Shown piece after piece: positions 28,001 through 43,000 of a DNA stretch of 64,000 nucleotides; position 1 is the first letter of the stretch, and each line of letters begins with the position of its first letter. The notes beneath the pieces are model-generated. The model ran no database searches and was not told the DNA's origin. It saw nothing but the letters and a program-made list of their open reading frames with translations. This stretch comes from Edolisoma coerulescens (taxonomy: Eukaryota; Chordata; Aves; Passeriformes; Campephagidae): NCBI GenBank assembly GCA_013397115.1, contig VWZW01007674.1, positions 1,319,934-1,383,933 of the forward strand, read 5' to 3'. A program made the position numbers and the translations under genes.

Positions 28001-31000
28001 AACAAGGATACCACCCGTCCATAGAAACAGTGATAACCAAGTGACAGAAGACATTTCTTCTCCCAGTTGCATGAACCTTTATGAAATTAGTTTCACAACA
28101 CTAAAATAGTAAAACTCTTCCTTTTTAGAAACTGGAGACATGCTTTGCAATTAGGTTTGTGGGTAATAAGCATAACAATCTTTTTCACTATAAGGAGATT
28201 TATAAGAGGCGAGCAGAAATCTGTTCTGATCCTTTCCCATTTGGACAGCAGAATCAGAAATCTTCTCTCAGCTCTCCTTTGCTAGCTTAAAAGTCAAAAT
28301 TTATGGTGTGTTTTTTACATCTTTCTTAAATAATGAATTTTCAAGATACTGAAAAATACCTTATTTATTAGCCTGAGATTATATCACATTTTATCACATT
28401 AGACTTGCATGTCTGTGCATAAATATGCATTAGCAGACAGATGACTATACTTTTTTTCTGGAATATATTTTGTTCTATGGCTAAGAAGAAAATATGCCAT
28501 GGAGCATATCCAGTTACCATAAGTGAAAGAATTTTCAGATTTTTTTTATGAACAGCAATGATTTGGGACTTTCATTTACATGGAAATTTTTGCTTGGATT
28601 TAAAAGTGTGAAGCCTTTTATCCTCAAATTCTTCTTTTTAAAAAGGCCTATTTATTTTTGAAACAAAAGTTTTAGCATATTCTATTTCTCCCAGCTGCCT
28701 GTGCATATTATGAAGACTTTTTTCTTTTATATTGTTTGACTTCTTAGTTATCATCAAACCAATGGCCTGTGGATAATCCCTTGAATCTATAACCTCTCTG
28801 TGACACACACAAAGACAGACACAAGTGTGTTCACTGTCAGTTTTTCTTTTGTTCCTCCAAAAGGTTGGAGATAATTAAACTGTTTTCTAATGCATGAGAT
28901 TCAAACTGATGCTACTGACTTTGTAATATGAGGCTTAGTTAATATCAGAACCTTTGACTTTTCCTTGAATTACTATGCATTGAATAGATGCACAACTAGG
29001 ACAGCTGATGACAACAAACACATATCTTACACTGTAAGTGGAATGGGCTCTCTTTACTCTCTGATAGTGTCCCTCTTAGACTAATTAATGCTTTAATTGT
29101 GAGGATGATGGGGTCATTCTGTCAGAAATGAAGGACTAGCAATATAAATTTCCTGAGCATAAAACTTTCTTTTCTTAATCCAATCAGAACTTGAATTGCA
29201 AGAAGAAAGAAAAAGCAATTGTTTAAAATGACAGTAAGTTGTCTGTTACGCTTCAGGGTTTAATAATTTGGGAAATAGAATGTTTTTCCAAGTCACTCAA
29301 GCCAAGTCTCAGAATCACATAAAAAAAAAAAAAATCCAGTAACTTCCAGGGACAGCATGTAATGCCAAGTTTGCAAACGTAAGGGATCAATATTGACAAA
29401 TAAGCATTTTCTGGCACTTGGGGCTTTTTTTCCCTAAGTAATTTCTGGAAAATAATACTTGCATTTTGCTTTGAGAATAATGGACAAGCAAGGATGAACT
29501 TTGACTGAAGCAGAGGAAAAGGGAGGAGAAAGCAGGGGGAGGAAGGTACAACTTCTAGGAGCAACAAGTGAATAGAATAGTTTATCAATTTTTATTTGTA
29601 CAGTACCTATTTTCTTTTTTGCCAGCGTCTGAAATGGTCGATGTATAATAGTAACATTGGGAAACTAAACCAAACTTAGGAACCTCAGAAATTTCAAGAG
29701 ATTTTATTTGGTAAAGGCAAAAATACAGGAATAAAAAAAGGATTTTTGAATAAATGAAATTGCTACTTGTTACAGGCATAGTCCACAAGCATCAACATTA
29801 ACAACTCACTAAAAGCAATCCAGTTTTACTGTAAAACATTAGGCTAAAGTTAGAATACTAAGATAAATTCCCACAGCTAATAACCAGGACCAAAATCAAA
29901 AGACAATTTTCTTGCACAGCACAGTTTAAAAATAGCCTTTAAAATACCAGAGTTTAGTGCAAGTGGAAAAGACTAAACTGAAGCAAGACACACAGCCAAC
30001 AGCTACTTTTCACTATAGAACCAACAAATGACTTTATAAATGTTGAAAAAACTCAGTGGCCTGATTTCCATTAAAGATTTGCCATGCAAACAAAACAGAT
30101 CAGTAGATAGAAATCTTCAGAGTATCAAGACAACTGCAGCAGATGCAGCTACAAAATGAACTTAGTATAAAAAAGGTGCTGCTATTTACTATACAAAAAA
30201 AAAAAAAATCATTCTCAGCCAATAGGTCAGGGCAGTTTGAGTAACTGCATGAAGCATAAGAGGCTCAGTCCTGCAGTACCTGTGTGTTTGCCACAGTCTC
30301 CACGGTGAACTCCAGACATGCCACATCTCGTATTTGCTGTGTTTTCCTTCCAGAGTCTTGCCCACCTCGAGCTGTTGCTGTTTGGGTTACAACTAAACTG
30401 TGTTTAATTAAATTGCTGCTACATCTCAAATGTAGCATCCAAGACTCAGATTTAAGGTGAAAAAATATTTCATTAAATTGAATTATGCAGAACTAAGCAA
30501 TTCCTGCCAAAATAATGAAAGCCTTCGTACCACAATGTTTACAAACCCCTCAAGATTAATTTAAATAGAAACTCAGAAAGAGAATGCAAGGAACGAATAT
30601 GTAAAAACAAAGCTAGGGCGTGGTTCCAATAACACAAAGCTTTTTCTGCATGTGCTTTCTCTTACCGAATATTAAACAAATGTCAGCCGAAGGGCTTTCT
30701 GTACATGGCCAGAGAAAGCACGAGCAAAGGGAAGCACATTATGCTGATCAGTTGCACAGAACCCTCTACTGCGACATTTGGATTACTTCAGCAACATTAC
30801 TTCTTGGTTTGAATGGGATAAAGCGGAAGGGGGGAAGGCATCGGTTGGTTAGTTTGGGAATGTTTTTTCTCTCTTAACAAGAGGCCACAGCTTCACAACT
30901 AGGATTATTTCTTTTCCTTCTATCCTGCCTTTTCAGTTTCTTTTTCCCAGTCCAACCGGAAGCAGGGCAGTGAAAAGGACGGCTTCTCTCCAGCTCAAGA

Positions 31001-34000
31001 AGCTTGGCCCGTGGCAGAGGCATTTGCACCAGAACTTAAGAGACAGTTCTGTTCTTGGCTCTGCCAACAGACTTCCTGTGTGTCCTTAAATCCCTTTGTG
31101 CTTTAATTCTCCCTGTGAGAGACAACAATGATTTCTTTGTTCATCTTATCAGCTGTGATTTCTTCCAGTGGAAAAACTGTCTGCTCTGTGTGGTAATGTA
31201 CATACACACACTAACAGTATGAAAGTTCAAGCCTGATTAAGGTATTTAGGAGAAATCATAAAATAAAAATACTAGAAAAAGTCACAGAGAATACGTGACA
31301 AATCTATTATTCTTCTGGGGGCGGCAGGAGGGAGGATATTGGATTCTGATTAGGCTGAGTGGTCGCTTTACATTCCTGCCATTTTATCGCTGAGTTATAC
31401 AGTCATGAAAATACACCTTATTCAGTCATTTAAAAAAATCTCTCATTTTGAAAAAGGAAAAAATCTGTGCTTACCATATCAGTGTAATTTATAAATTTTT
31501 TGATAGAACCTGAACTTTTAAAAGTTCTAAACTGCTTCATTACCAAAGGCACAACTCTACTCTCTACTTCTTTTTTTCTTTTCTTTCTTATAAAATTGCT
31601 GGTATTCTACTGTAAGCATCAACTTGTGTATTTTCATCTACCTGTACAAAACCACATACCACTCTTATCTCTTTTCCTTTCCAACAGGGATTCCTATTGT
31701 GTTATCACTGATTTATAGAAGAGTAATTTTTATGTAACAGCCATATAATCCAAACCCCACAGCATTTGACACTACATCAGCATTAATTTAGCTCAGTCCA
31801 GATATATTTGTCATAATAAAGCTTTCTACACTGAAAAACACATGACAATTTTTTGCTTTATTAATGAATACTTTTAGATTCACACATAGCATTTTGTGGT
31901 TTTGGGATCTTTAAAACTAGATAAAAACTTCAGTAAGCATCCTTAGGGAAAGGAAGAAGACTAGAAGCAAATAGCTAGCTGCATACAACTTGCAACACGA
32001 TCTACAAACCATTTAATGAGCAGATGGGCAACTAAGTGGTTTCATTTCTCTGTCCCAAGAACCTGGGACTGCAGGTTCGAGTGCTGCTCCATCCTGTTTG
32101 CTGGGTTGGATATCAGAAGTACAGATTTAATTTCTGTGCTGTGCATCTTCAACAGCAGAAGAGTAACACTGTGACTTAGGCCAGTGCCAGCAATAGCCTG
32201 TCAAGGAAAATTTTTCCTGAGTGAATTCTGGGCCAGACCATTCAATAATGGAACCACAGGGGAAGCAAAAATCTTCAGCTTTTCTAAAGGTCTAGCAAAG
32301 GCTAATGTCACAGCTAGAAGAAGCAACACAATATTCTCTACAGTCACAGTGTTTTACTCCACCTGGGCCAGATGGTTTAGACATCCCATTCCCCTGCCCC
32401 AGATATTACTTCCTGCCAGAAAAACAATGTACATTGTCCCTTTAAATGTTGTGATACCATCATTATCTGTGCCTGAATGACTACTGAAAAAAAATAATAA
32501 AAAGGCAGAGCAGTTTTACTGATATCCTCTTAAAGTGAGCAAAATAAATACTGAGAGAGTTGTTAAGTGTTTTTCTTATACTGAATGATATCTCTCTTGC
32601 AATGAAGAGAGCAGGGAATAAATAATGGATTATAATGAAGTTATAAATATCCTGCATTTTCTCCCACCACCACTAGCTCTTGGCTAAGATCCCAGGCCAT
32701 TAGCAGATGTCTGTGTTTCCATGTGAAAGGAAAGTAAAGAAAAACAACATAAAATTACTAATTTTTTTTGTACAAGACAGGAGAGATAAATATCAATTCT
32801 CATCTGCGTCTCTGAAAAGAACTGCACCTTAATTTTGTGAGAAGACTGAGGATGGAGATGGAAAAAAGGTTGTTCCTTGACTTTATTACAAGGAGGTAGA
32901 AGGAAAAAGTAGTGATTTAAATTTTTCTGTAATTCAGTAAGGGCTAACAATTGTTTGCAATACTCAGACAACAGCACAATGACATTATCAAGACAGAGTT
33001 CTGCTTTTTTTTCCCTTCAGCTGGAAATGGGTATTCTCTTTTCACATGCCATCTAGCTCAATTTGATATTTTTGCTATTAGATCACCAGCTCTTAAAATT
33101 ACAACACTACAAAACAATTCTTAAGCCTATAAAATATACTTTCCTAGCAATAAGCTCATTTTTTTCACCTTCAAACAAAAGACCAAAAGAAGTAGAAATC
33201 AAACAAAAGCAATGACAAGACACTGAAAATAGTTATATATCTCAGTAATTCTTTTAAAATGCCAGGAGAAATTCTACAAGGCATATTCTGTTTGTAAAAC
33301 TATCAGCAACAACTGAATTTCAATGGTACTCAAACCCAATGTGCTCCACATCATGCTTCTAAAAGTAAATTTCCTGTATTTGGCATTATTTAATCTGGGG
33401 GAACCTTGCACGTGCTCATGGAACTCACTAGCGCTTGGTTTTAACTGTACCTCAGATTTCGGTTTTTTACAATGGCACTGATGAGACTTATTGGAACCAA
33501 CCTGTAACCTGATTCCACACTACAATATAGACACATATTTGTTTATAAATTGGGATATTAAACAAGTTGTAGCAGTATGTTTTGTTAATATAGCAATTCT
33601 TGTCATCTATAAACAACCACATTTATGATGTTACAGCACAAACTGGAATTATTGGCACTTTACTGCAAAAGTTTCTTATTTAAAAGAATAATTGGAGATA
33701 TGAGAAGGTTTAAAGGACGCTTATTAGTAATACACAGCAGTTGCTTCTACTTCTGTGTTTCACAGAAAGAAAAAAAAAATCCTCCTAATTTCAGGCAACA
33801 GACTTAGGACTATATCTGTTTTAATCCTTACAGGGATTTTCATTTCAGTTGCTTGCTTACTGAAAATAAAGACATAAAAGTACATGCCTTCTGACAGGGA
33901 CAGTTTTTAGAATACTTGCAGGGCTTATGGGTGCACCATACATTGGGTAGAAAACTTGCAGGACGGCCAGGCCCAGAGAGTGCCGGTCAATGGAGCTACA

Positions 34001-37000
34001 TCCAGCTGGTGGCTGGTCACCAGTGGTGTTTTCCAGAGCCCAGTACCAGGGCCAGTCCTGCTCAGTATCTTCAATGACCTGGACAAGGGGACTGAGTGCA
34101 CCCTCAGCCAGTTCACAGATGACATTAAGTTGGGTGGCAGTGCTGATTTGCTGGAGGGTAGGAAGGCTCTGCAGAGGGATCTGGACAGGCTGGATTGATG
34201 GACCAAGGCCAATAGCATGAAGTTCAACATCGTGAAGTGCTGGGTCCTATACAACCAACCCATGCAGTGTTATAAGCTTGGGAAGAGTGGCTGGAAAGCT
34301 TCCCAGCAGAAAAGGACACGGGGTTGCTGGTTGACAGCAGCTGAACATGAGCCAGCGTGTGTGCCCAGGTGGACAAGGAACGCAATGGCATCCTGGCCTG
34401 GATCAGCAATAGCATGGCCGGCAGGACCAGGGCTGTGATTGTCCCCCTGTACTCGGCACTGGTGAGGTCACACCTCAAACCCTGTATGCAGTTTTGGGCC
34501 CCTCTCTACAAAAAAGACATTGAGGTGCTGGAGTGGGTCCAGAGAAGGGCAACGGGGCTGGTGAACTGTCTTGAGTACATGTCTTATGATCAGTGGCTGA
34601 GGAAGCTGAAGTTGTTTAGCCTGGAGAAAAAGCAGGCTGAGGGGAAATCCTACCACTCTGAACAACTACCTGAAAGGAGGTTGTGGTGAGGTATGGATCA
34701 GTCTCTTCTCCCAGGTAATACAGGACAGGATGAGAGGAAACAGTCTCAAGATCTGCCAGGGAAGGTTTGGATTGGATGTTAGGAAAATTTTCTTCACTGA
34801 AAAGTTTGTCCAGGGAAGTTGTGGAGTCACCGTCCCTGGAAGTGTTCAAAAGATGTGTGGATGTGGCATCTGGGGACATGGCCTAGTGCTGAACAAGGTG
34901 GTATATATTAACAGTTGGACTCAATGATTTTAGAGGTCTTTTCCAACCCTAATGATTCTTGGAATAGAATATCTTGGAATTAAAAGGACCTTTAAAGGTC
35001 ATCTACTCCACCCATTCTGCAATAAGCAGGGAACTATGACCTTTCCACTGAGTAAACTCCTTTACAGCAGTGGGACTAATTTTATGCCTGCCTCTTGAAA
35101 CACCTACCTGACTGGCCTGAACTAAAAGTGCAGCTGATGTCCACAAAAAGGAAGTGAAGTAAAAATCTTCACATTTATATGAATTCAGATATAACTTCAA
35201 AGTACATTGAGAAGATCAAGAATCACCAGTCAAATCCCCAAAAGAAAGTTTCTTGACTGTGATTCAGCTCTTCAAAAATTCTTGCAATATTAAAGATTTA
35301 TGTTTGGTTTCTTTTAGTGTGAAAAAAAGAGATTGTTTTCCATGGCATGTCCCACAACTTTAAAAACAAGTAACATAAAAAATGGTTTGGAGCTGTACAA
35401 GGTCCTCTGGAAAAAAAGTCCTTTCTAAATTTTATATGGTTTCAGCAATTTCCAGGAGAATCCAAACAACAGAAGGCAATTTAAGGTGACTAATGAGTTC
35501 ATAGAGAGAGCTTTTGGCATCCTATTCTCAACAATATATTAAGAATGAAGTTTGACACGGCTAGCGGTTCAGTAAATTGTTATTTCTGCTGTTTTGCAAG
35601 GTCATTGGGCTCTGTTCACTTCCAGCTTACAAGGACTGGGGGCCGCATGTTAACAGCCAAAGCCACAATGAGCAGCCACAGCTCACCTAACTAGAAATGC
35701 TGCATTAAAAAAAAAGCTGCAGAGTATCAGTTTCTTTTATTTTGTCTCTCCTAGGGGCAGAAATTACTTAGGCTGGACAGTACTACTGCTTTATACTGTT
35801 CTTCTCTTCCCCGCTCACTTCATACCACACCAGCCTCAAAACTGGACAAGGCATATCATGAAGATGGTTCAACAGTTCATACCATAATTTGTTTAACTAA
35901 CATGAAGCAAAAAGCAAGATGGTTCATATCACCTGTAAAACTTCTAAATAGTATTTGTAAAATACAGAAGAACTCAACCATCCCAATACTCCCATAGAGA
36001 AAAAGATAACGTCATACATTTTCAAAAACTTAAACACACAGATCTTCCAAAACTCAGTAAAAAACCCCAGGCATCAGAACCATGGAATCTCCATGTCCCA
36101 ATTAAGGTCACATACTTCTGTGTCATTACAAGCCCAGTAATAAACCAAATCACTGGTATTACCAAGATGAACAAAGACCCTTTGGCAAGCTGTCAAAAAA
36201 AAAAATCATAATAATATGGCAAGGCATTGCCTGTGAAGAAAATACTGGAATTTNTGATTGTCTAGGAAAACCGGCAATTTTTCCCCTCTAACTAATAAAA
36301 CACATGAAGAGGTTGTGATACAGAAAAATGAGACAGAATGAAGACATTTCATCAGCATTGAAAGCTCTTGAAGATGCATTAAACTTTATTCCTTTACAAA
36401 CTAAGATTTTATGCTATGCAGCACACTAAAATGGGCAAGAAATGAGCAAGCAATGGGCTGAGGCAGAGCGCTAGTGGTTCAGAAAAGGTATTTACAAAGG
36501 ATTGAAATGCAGGACATTAATGCATTTGCAGGGTTTAAGCAACTAGCCACCCTTCTATATATACTTTTGAACTTGTTGGTACAACAGTCTATAATGAGGT
36601 ACAAATTCTGTCACTTATAGTTGCAACTTAATTGTCAGTTCTATCCTAACATAAGTTTATTGTATTGAGCATATGTTAAATTCAATAGATTTTAAATACA
36701 TGTCTCTTAACTCTTTTTTAATACAAGTGTCTTATTATGAGAAACTGATTCAGAAAAAAACAGGTTCACATAAAACCTTAGAATGTTCTCAAATATGACA
36801 ATCTATTAATCTATAGATCTACTTGCACCGTTTTCTCTTTTAGGTAAAGAACAGTTGCCTCAGCTAGAAATTCAGTTTCTAGAGAATACTGTTTCTGTTT
36901 CAAAAGAGTACTGAATATAATGACCCCATGTTGAAGTGGATAGGTGATTTCCAGGCAGCTGTGCTGTTTAAGATGACCATGCATCTCCCTAGGAATTCAG

Positions 37001-40000
37001 TGCAGACTTCTCTCTTTTCAGTGTAATGGCTTCAGCAGAAGCATTGGGTGTTTCTTACATTCAAGATCTGTAATACATTGCTCTCAAAGAAAAGAAGGCC
37101 ACAGCATCTGCAAATTCTTTAAAAATGGCTGCCTGCTTTGATCAAAGCTGCCCAAACAGGTCAAAGTAGCACCAGTGCACTGTACAATTTAAAACATTTC
37201 ACTTCTAACACTTCTTTTTTTATTAGTCCCTCAATCACTTCGAAAAGTCAAAGCCTAACTTGAAAAGGATTTTTAAAAGCATACTTTTACAATATTATTC
37301 TAGGTGTATCATTGTTTCCTCTATTTCTGTTATCAAATAATTTCTCTCCCTGAATCCTTTTCCTCATTTTTAGAAATTAATCTGTTAAGCAGAGTCTGAC
37401 TGCAAGAAAGGCTACTGATTCTTTCCCAACTGTATCAGCCCCAGAAGAACATTACAATGTGCATGCTGCTAGTCATCTTGTGGACCACATATTAAAAAAA
37501 ATTCTTGATTTCTTGATACTCAGTATGAAGTATAGCTATGAAAACAAAAGTGCCAAACTGCATGCAACAAACTCCAGCCCCCATAATTAACTCTCCACCC
37601 CTAACCCACCTACTGGTAACAACTCTTCAGCCAGCTCCCATCACCATCAATTTAAACATGTCCAGCCCATATGGCACAGAACAGCCCATGTTCAGACTAT
37701 CAAGTACTCTCAGCCTCCAAAGCAGGGTGGCCACATGAAAACTGCCAGCCAGGAATGCTCATGGTCCCTGCCAGTTCCTAGGCTGTGCCTAAAAATCATT
37801 ACAAGAAGTACCAGCTATCCCAGGCCAAACAGCACCAGGAACCACTTTAACAGTTTAGCACTATGGATGACCAAGCTGCAGTGCTCATGAAATATTCCCT
37901 GGCATGAAGTAGGACTTCTACAGATACAGCTTCAGTTTGCTATGAGGGGGGGAAAAAAAAAAAAAAATCAACTCTTGGTTATTAAAATGAGGAGCAAAAG
38001 ATGACCTTCTAATCAAGATGAACATCTAATCTCTTTTGCTTCCTCTTTCAACCCAACATGCCAATGAAATTCAGTTGCAGAAAGCCTCTTGCATTCATAA
38101 TAAATTGAATAGAAAAAGATTACATTCCATATATTGTAATAAGCAAAAAATTTATGCAAATGACATGCAGTAGGAAGTGAGACAATAAAAGCATTGTGGT
38201 GTACCAAGCAGAGTCAAACGCACAGAAACGATGTAAAGGAGGACATGAATAGCTGGAAGCAAGTTTTTGGATTCCTCCGAAATCTTCATGTTTTCAGACT
38301 AAACATATCTTCAAGACGTTGACAGTTCTTTTGAGTTTCTGCTGAATTTAAGTTAAAAATATAAAAAGCTACCTGAGCCCAGGCTTTAAATTATCTCATT
38401 CTCCACCCATAAAAATCACTACAGTTGCTAATTTTCTGAATATGAGTTGAAAACTCAGTTTCAATTTCTTGGTTTAGAGTTATAAGACACATTAAAAATA
38501 ACTAAGAGATAAAGCAATGTTAGCTGTCAAAAAAGAAACCAAAAAGGAACAAGTAACAGCCTCAAATTGTGGACTAGAACATTTCCCAATCATTATAGAA
38601 ATTAGATGATTTTTGACTTTAAAATGCTAACTAGCTCCACTAGACCCTTTCATTTGATTGCAATTGGAATGTGCTGGAATATGAAAAAACCATCACTGCT
38701 TCAATGATAAATTCCTATCAACTCTAAATCTTTAGCATGATTCAATCTTTTCTCCTCCTTCAAAACAGCTATGAGAAATGCTTTTCCTTCTAATAAAAAA
38801 CCAAAAGAAAAATCATAAAAAAGGCAAAAGCAAGTAGGTTTCAGACCTTGCTTAGGTAATGAAAAAGTCAGCAAATCCAGAGAGTCATACATTTCAAAGC
38901 AGAACTTGTGTTCCATTAGGAAACAAGTTACAGTGTGCCTCAATAAGAAATATCTTAGTCACTCATGAACTACACTGGCCATTATTTTCAGTCATTAAGA
39001 AACAGGATGCGACTAAGTGCATCAAAATAAGAGAGACTGGGGAAAATAATAGCCTTAGAGCAATGTCGCTTACTAAAGCAGCGTGATGACTTCATGCATG
39101 ATGCAGGGTAACCTTAATTACCCATCACCAACAGTGTTGCCTCCGTACAAGGAGGTCCTGGAGACCTGTGACAGGCAGGTGCAGGTCCAAAGCCCAAGTG
39201 AAGCAAGCCCCAGCATGTGCACCACAATGCCAACAGCCAAAGGAGCACTTTCCTGTTCTGCAGATGGAACTTAGAGATGCACCTCTCCTGTCCCAAAAGG
39301 ACAGGGAGACACCATGGAAGGGACATCACAACTTTCAGGCAACATTATGTAAGGAAGTTTTTTGATTATTCTTTCAAGGGCTCAGGTTACTCACTGGTCA
39401 TGTGGCAAAGTGATTATTGTGGTCTTTACTGTCCTGGTCACAGACTGTCCCAATATGGCTTGCTTCAAACGACTGTGAACCATTGCTCAGAGGTTTTTGC
39501 CTTTTAAAATCAATCAGGAAATCTCATTTTTCCACAGTGAAGATTACAACATGTATTTTACCCATAAAGCTTTCCACATGGATGCTCTAGCAAAAAATGT
39601 TTATTCATTCCTAAATGTACAAGCAGTTACTCAAATTCACTTTCTGCTATCATTAAAAGACACACTCAGCAAAACCTAACACAACATAAGACATGTCTCC
39701 CTTTGTTCTGTTCCTCCCCAAAGCAGTTGGTTCTTTCATGGATGATGCATTACTGAAGCCCAGTTTAAACCTACCGTGAGAGATCTTTTATTAAAACCAA
39801 GATCTAAACAAAACTTGCAGAACATTTATGAATTCAGAAAATTTGAGGTACCAAAACAAAAAGCATAAAGCAGTCTTGCACCAGTTTGGGCTCTTCTTTT
39901 TAGTCATATTCCAAATGAAGTAAAATCCAGAGATGTAGACAGTTCTTCTTCAAAACGACATGTGAAAATGACAAATATAAGCTTCCCTGAAAGTATGTCT

Positions 40001-43000
40001 ACTTTGCATTGAATAAAAAATTCCCTACCATTCTCTCTCCAGTTCCCCAATGCTAACTAAAGAAGGCTAGTTATGCACCTTTATGAAATAATAATAAAAT
40101 AAAAATCCACAAATATAAAAAAATTAGATTACTTCAGTGCATTCTGGTCTGGATCCTCACAATTTGTTAGATTTATTTTTCGGACTAGGTGTTTTATATA
40201 TAGGTTTGTCACATGGGACGGGATGAGGCGCATACTCTTTAGAGAGACTTGACTCTTCACAAGAAAACCTGCCAACAATACCATAAAAGCACTAACTATT
40301 GATGATACAATCCATGTACACACTCCTAAGCACACACGTGCATGCAGGAAAGGGATGGCTGAAAATGGAAAACACCTGTAATAATGATAGAACAGAAGCT
40401 GAGGCCTATTTTAACATTAATAGGTGTAATTTGAAAGCAGTCAATCCTTACAGGCACACACAAAAAAACCCCAGTCAATGGAGGAAAATAATTCATTACC
40501 ATTCAGCATCTCAGGAATATAACCTATCCAGCAAGGATTGATTCAAATGGTCTACTCCAAAACTTATTAATCAACTATTTCATGTGACAGTGATGTAATC
40601 TGATAAGACATCCGTCAAAATACATTTGCGAATCTAAAATACAGAACATCATCTCCCCTCCTTCATATGAGAATGTCCTAACACTGAAGTTATAAAGAGT
40701 GAGAACTCACCCATATTGGTGTGTATATCTGAGAGTAAGGAAACCTAAACTGACACTCAGAATTTTGGTTTTGATGTTCTGAGGATACTTGTAAGCACTT
40801 CTAGGTTGAATTAATTTTATTCACCCTCACTCTGTCTTACGCAACATAGAGGAACTGCCGTCAGAAACTACTTTGTCAGAAAAGCCACAACTAAATGGAG
40901 ATGTTAATTTTGCTTTTCATGTACAAGGTCTCAAGGGCAGGCTTTTTTGTTGGTTAAAAATAAAGCTGAATAGAGAGTCAACATGCAGGTGCTCAGATAC
41001 AGCCTAAACGATGATTCATTCAGTTTGTGTTCGAGGCCACACACAAATATCTCCCTGAGGCATATCATCTTAGTTAACAGAAAAATATAAAAGTCAGCTA
41101 CTATTAAAGTGAGCAAAAATTTACAAAAAACGGAAGGGTTGCTTTTTGCTATAATGTAAAGGAACAACTGCTGTTCATACCAAACACTTTAATAAACAGT
41201 GAAACGGGACACATGCATAGTGTTTAGGTTTATCAGACTTTAGCTACTTATGCATACAAGTCCAATCTCATGCCTCCAACATGTCAGAAACATGGCTCAT
41301 TTTCAGAGATAAACAAACTGGCTGTGTGGAACTCGATCACAGCTGTTGCAATAAACATATCTCACTATTCAATGCTAGCACAATCCTGCCCAACAAAATC
41401 TTTCATTAGCAAGCTGCCCACTAAAAGAAAATAAAACCTCATACCCAGAAAATCAAATCTCCAAACCTGGCCCAGTCTCCCAGCAAAAGTCTATTAACAT
41501 CCTTCTATCCAGTGACTACAGAACTCACAGACTCACATGATCTTGGAGTCTGAAGGTCAGACTAATTTTTCAGTAACTTCAGCTACCAAAAGATGAGTCT
41601 AACTGAAATTATTCACATTCATATCAGCATTGATAAGATTGGAGAAAAACCACTCCAAGTTAAAGACTAGTCTTGGATAAATCTGCAACCTTGGAAGTAT
41701 CATGAATAAGACTTTCCCTTCTGTGAGCAGCCATGCTGTGAAAATTCTTACAGAAGAACAAGGGAACCTGTTTGCAAAACAGAAAGAACATGGAATAGTC
41801 CTTATACTAGATTAAAAGAAGGAAAAATATGCCACTATTTTATGAACATGGAGGAAAACCTGTGGTGCGATCACAAAGGAATTTAAACTGTGAATGTCAA
41901 TCTGTAAGTAAGAAAGAACAATCAAAATCCACATACACTTTATCTATATAAAAGGTTTTTTTCTTAAAAACATCTGTATCTCACGTCTCAACCACAGTTA
42001 ATCTAAAAAGAAAAAAAAAATCATCCATCCAAATAAGCATATTTTGCAGATGACTTCAGAAAGTTTGCAGATCATTGTACAAGTTTTTTTTTTTTTACTC
42101 ATAAGACATGCAAAAATCACAAGGTTTGTAGAAATAACTCAGACCATGAATGTGCAGGTTCACTGCAAACATGCACAAAACCTGACAACTCAAAGAACTC
42201 GATTCTTTTTTTCTTTTAAGTTGCTGAAGGCATTTACAGATACTTTCAACATTATTTAGTGAATTGTACTGACTGCCTAGTGTAAAGAATGTGCTATGTA
42301 TATCTAGTAAGCAATGGTCAGTGCCTAGTAGGGAAACAATCAGTGAGCACGAGCATTATCAGATCAAACAGTCAGAAAATGTGTCATTTCATTGTTTATT
42401 AAACAGTTTACTGCCTTCCCTCAGCTTAATCCTTTGTTGTGTACTCCTGTTTAGGCTTCATATTTGAAATGTAGCTGCGTTAGATTATAGTTGCCTGTGA
42501 ATGTATACAGCAATATAACTATTTCTATCAATTAATTCAATGCCTCAATAAATTGAAAATCAACTTGATTTTGATATGATTTTGAGAATCAACTTGATTC
42601 TCTTTTGTCTTCCAACAAAGCCTGATTTGAAGTTTGGAATTATTCACAATAATTTCCAGAGAAGTTTTCAGCAAAGAAATCTGGATATAGTCAGAAAGAA
42701 TGACCTTATTCGATCACAAACTGAACACAGCAGCTGTGCTGCTGGCGGAAGATCTACACCATGCACTCATGGTGGCTTCCCTGCCTCCATCATAATCCAC
42801 TATATACTGATCCAAAGGCACAAAAAGCCTTTTTCTTATAGCACACTCTCCTTTTCACTTCTCTCTCTGGATTGGAGAAAAAAAACAACTTGTGGATGGA
42901 ATGCTTGCTGCTTTTCAAGTATTTCGTGCGAAAATGCCATTTACACCCACAGCTGCTGCTGCCTTCTTTTTCTCCCTTCTTTTACAAGACAAGGAGGGGG

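Noticed and set aside
34357..34689. Active CR1 reverse-transcriptase gene
   Set aside because: The frame shifts at least twice, stops interrupt it, the 5' part is missing and the ADD box is altered.
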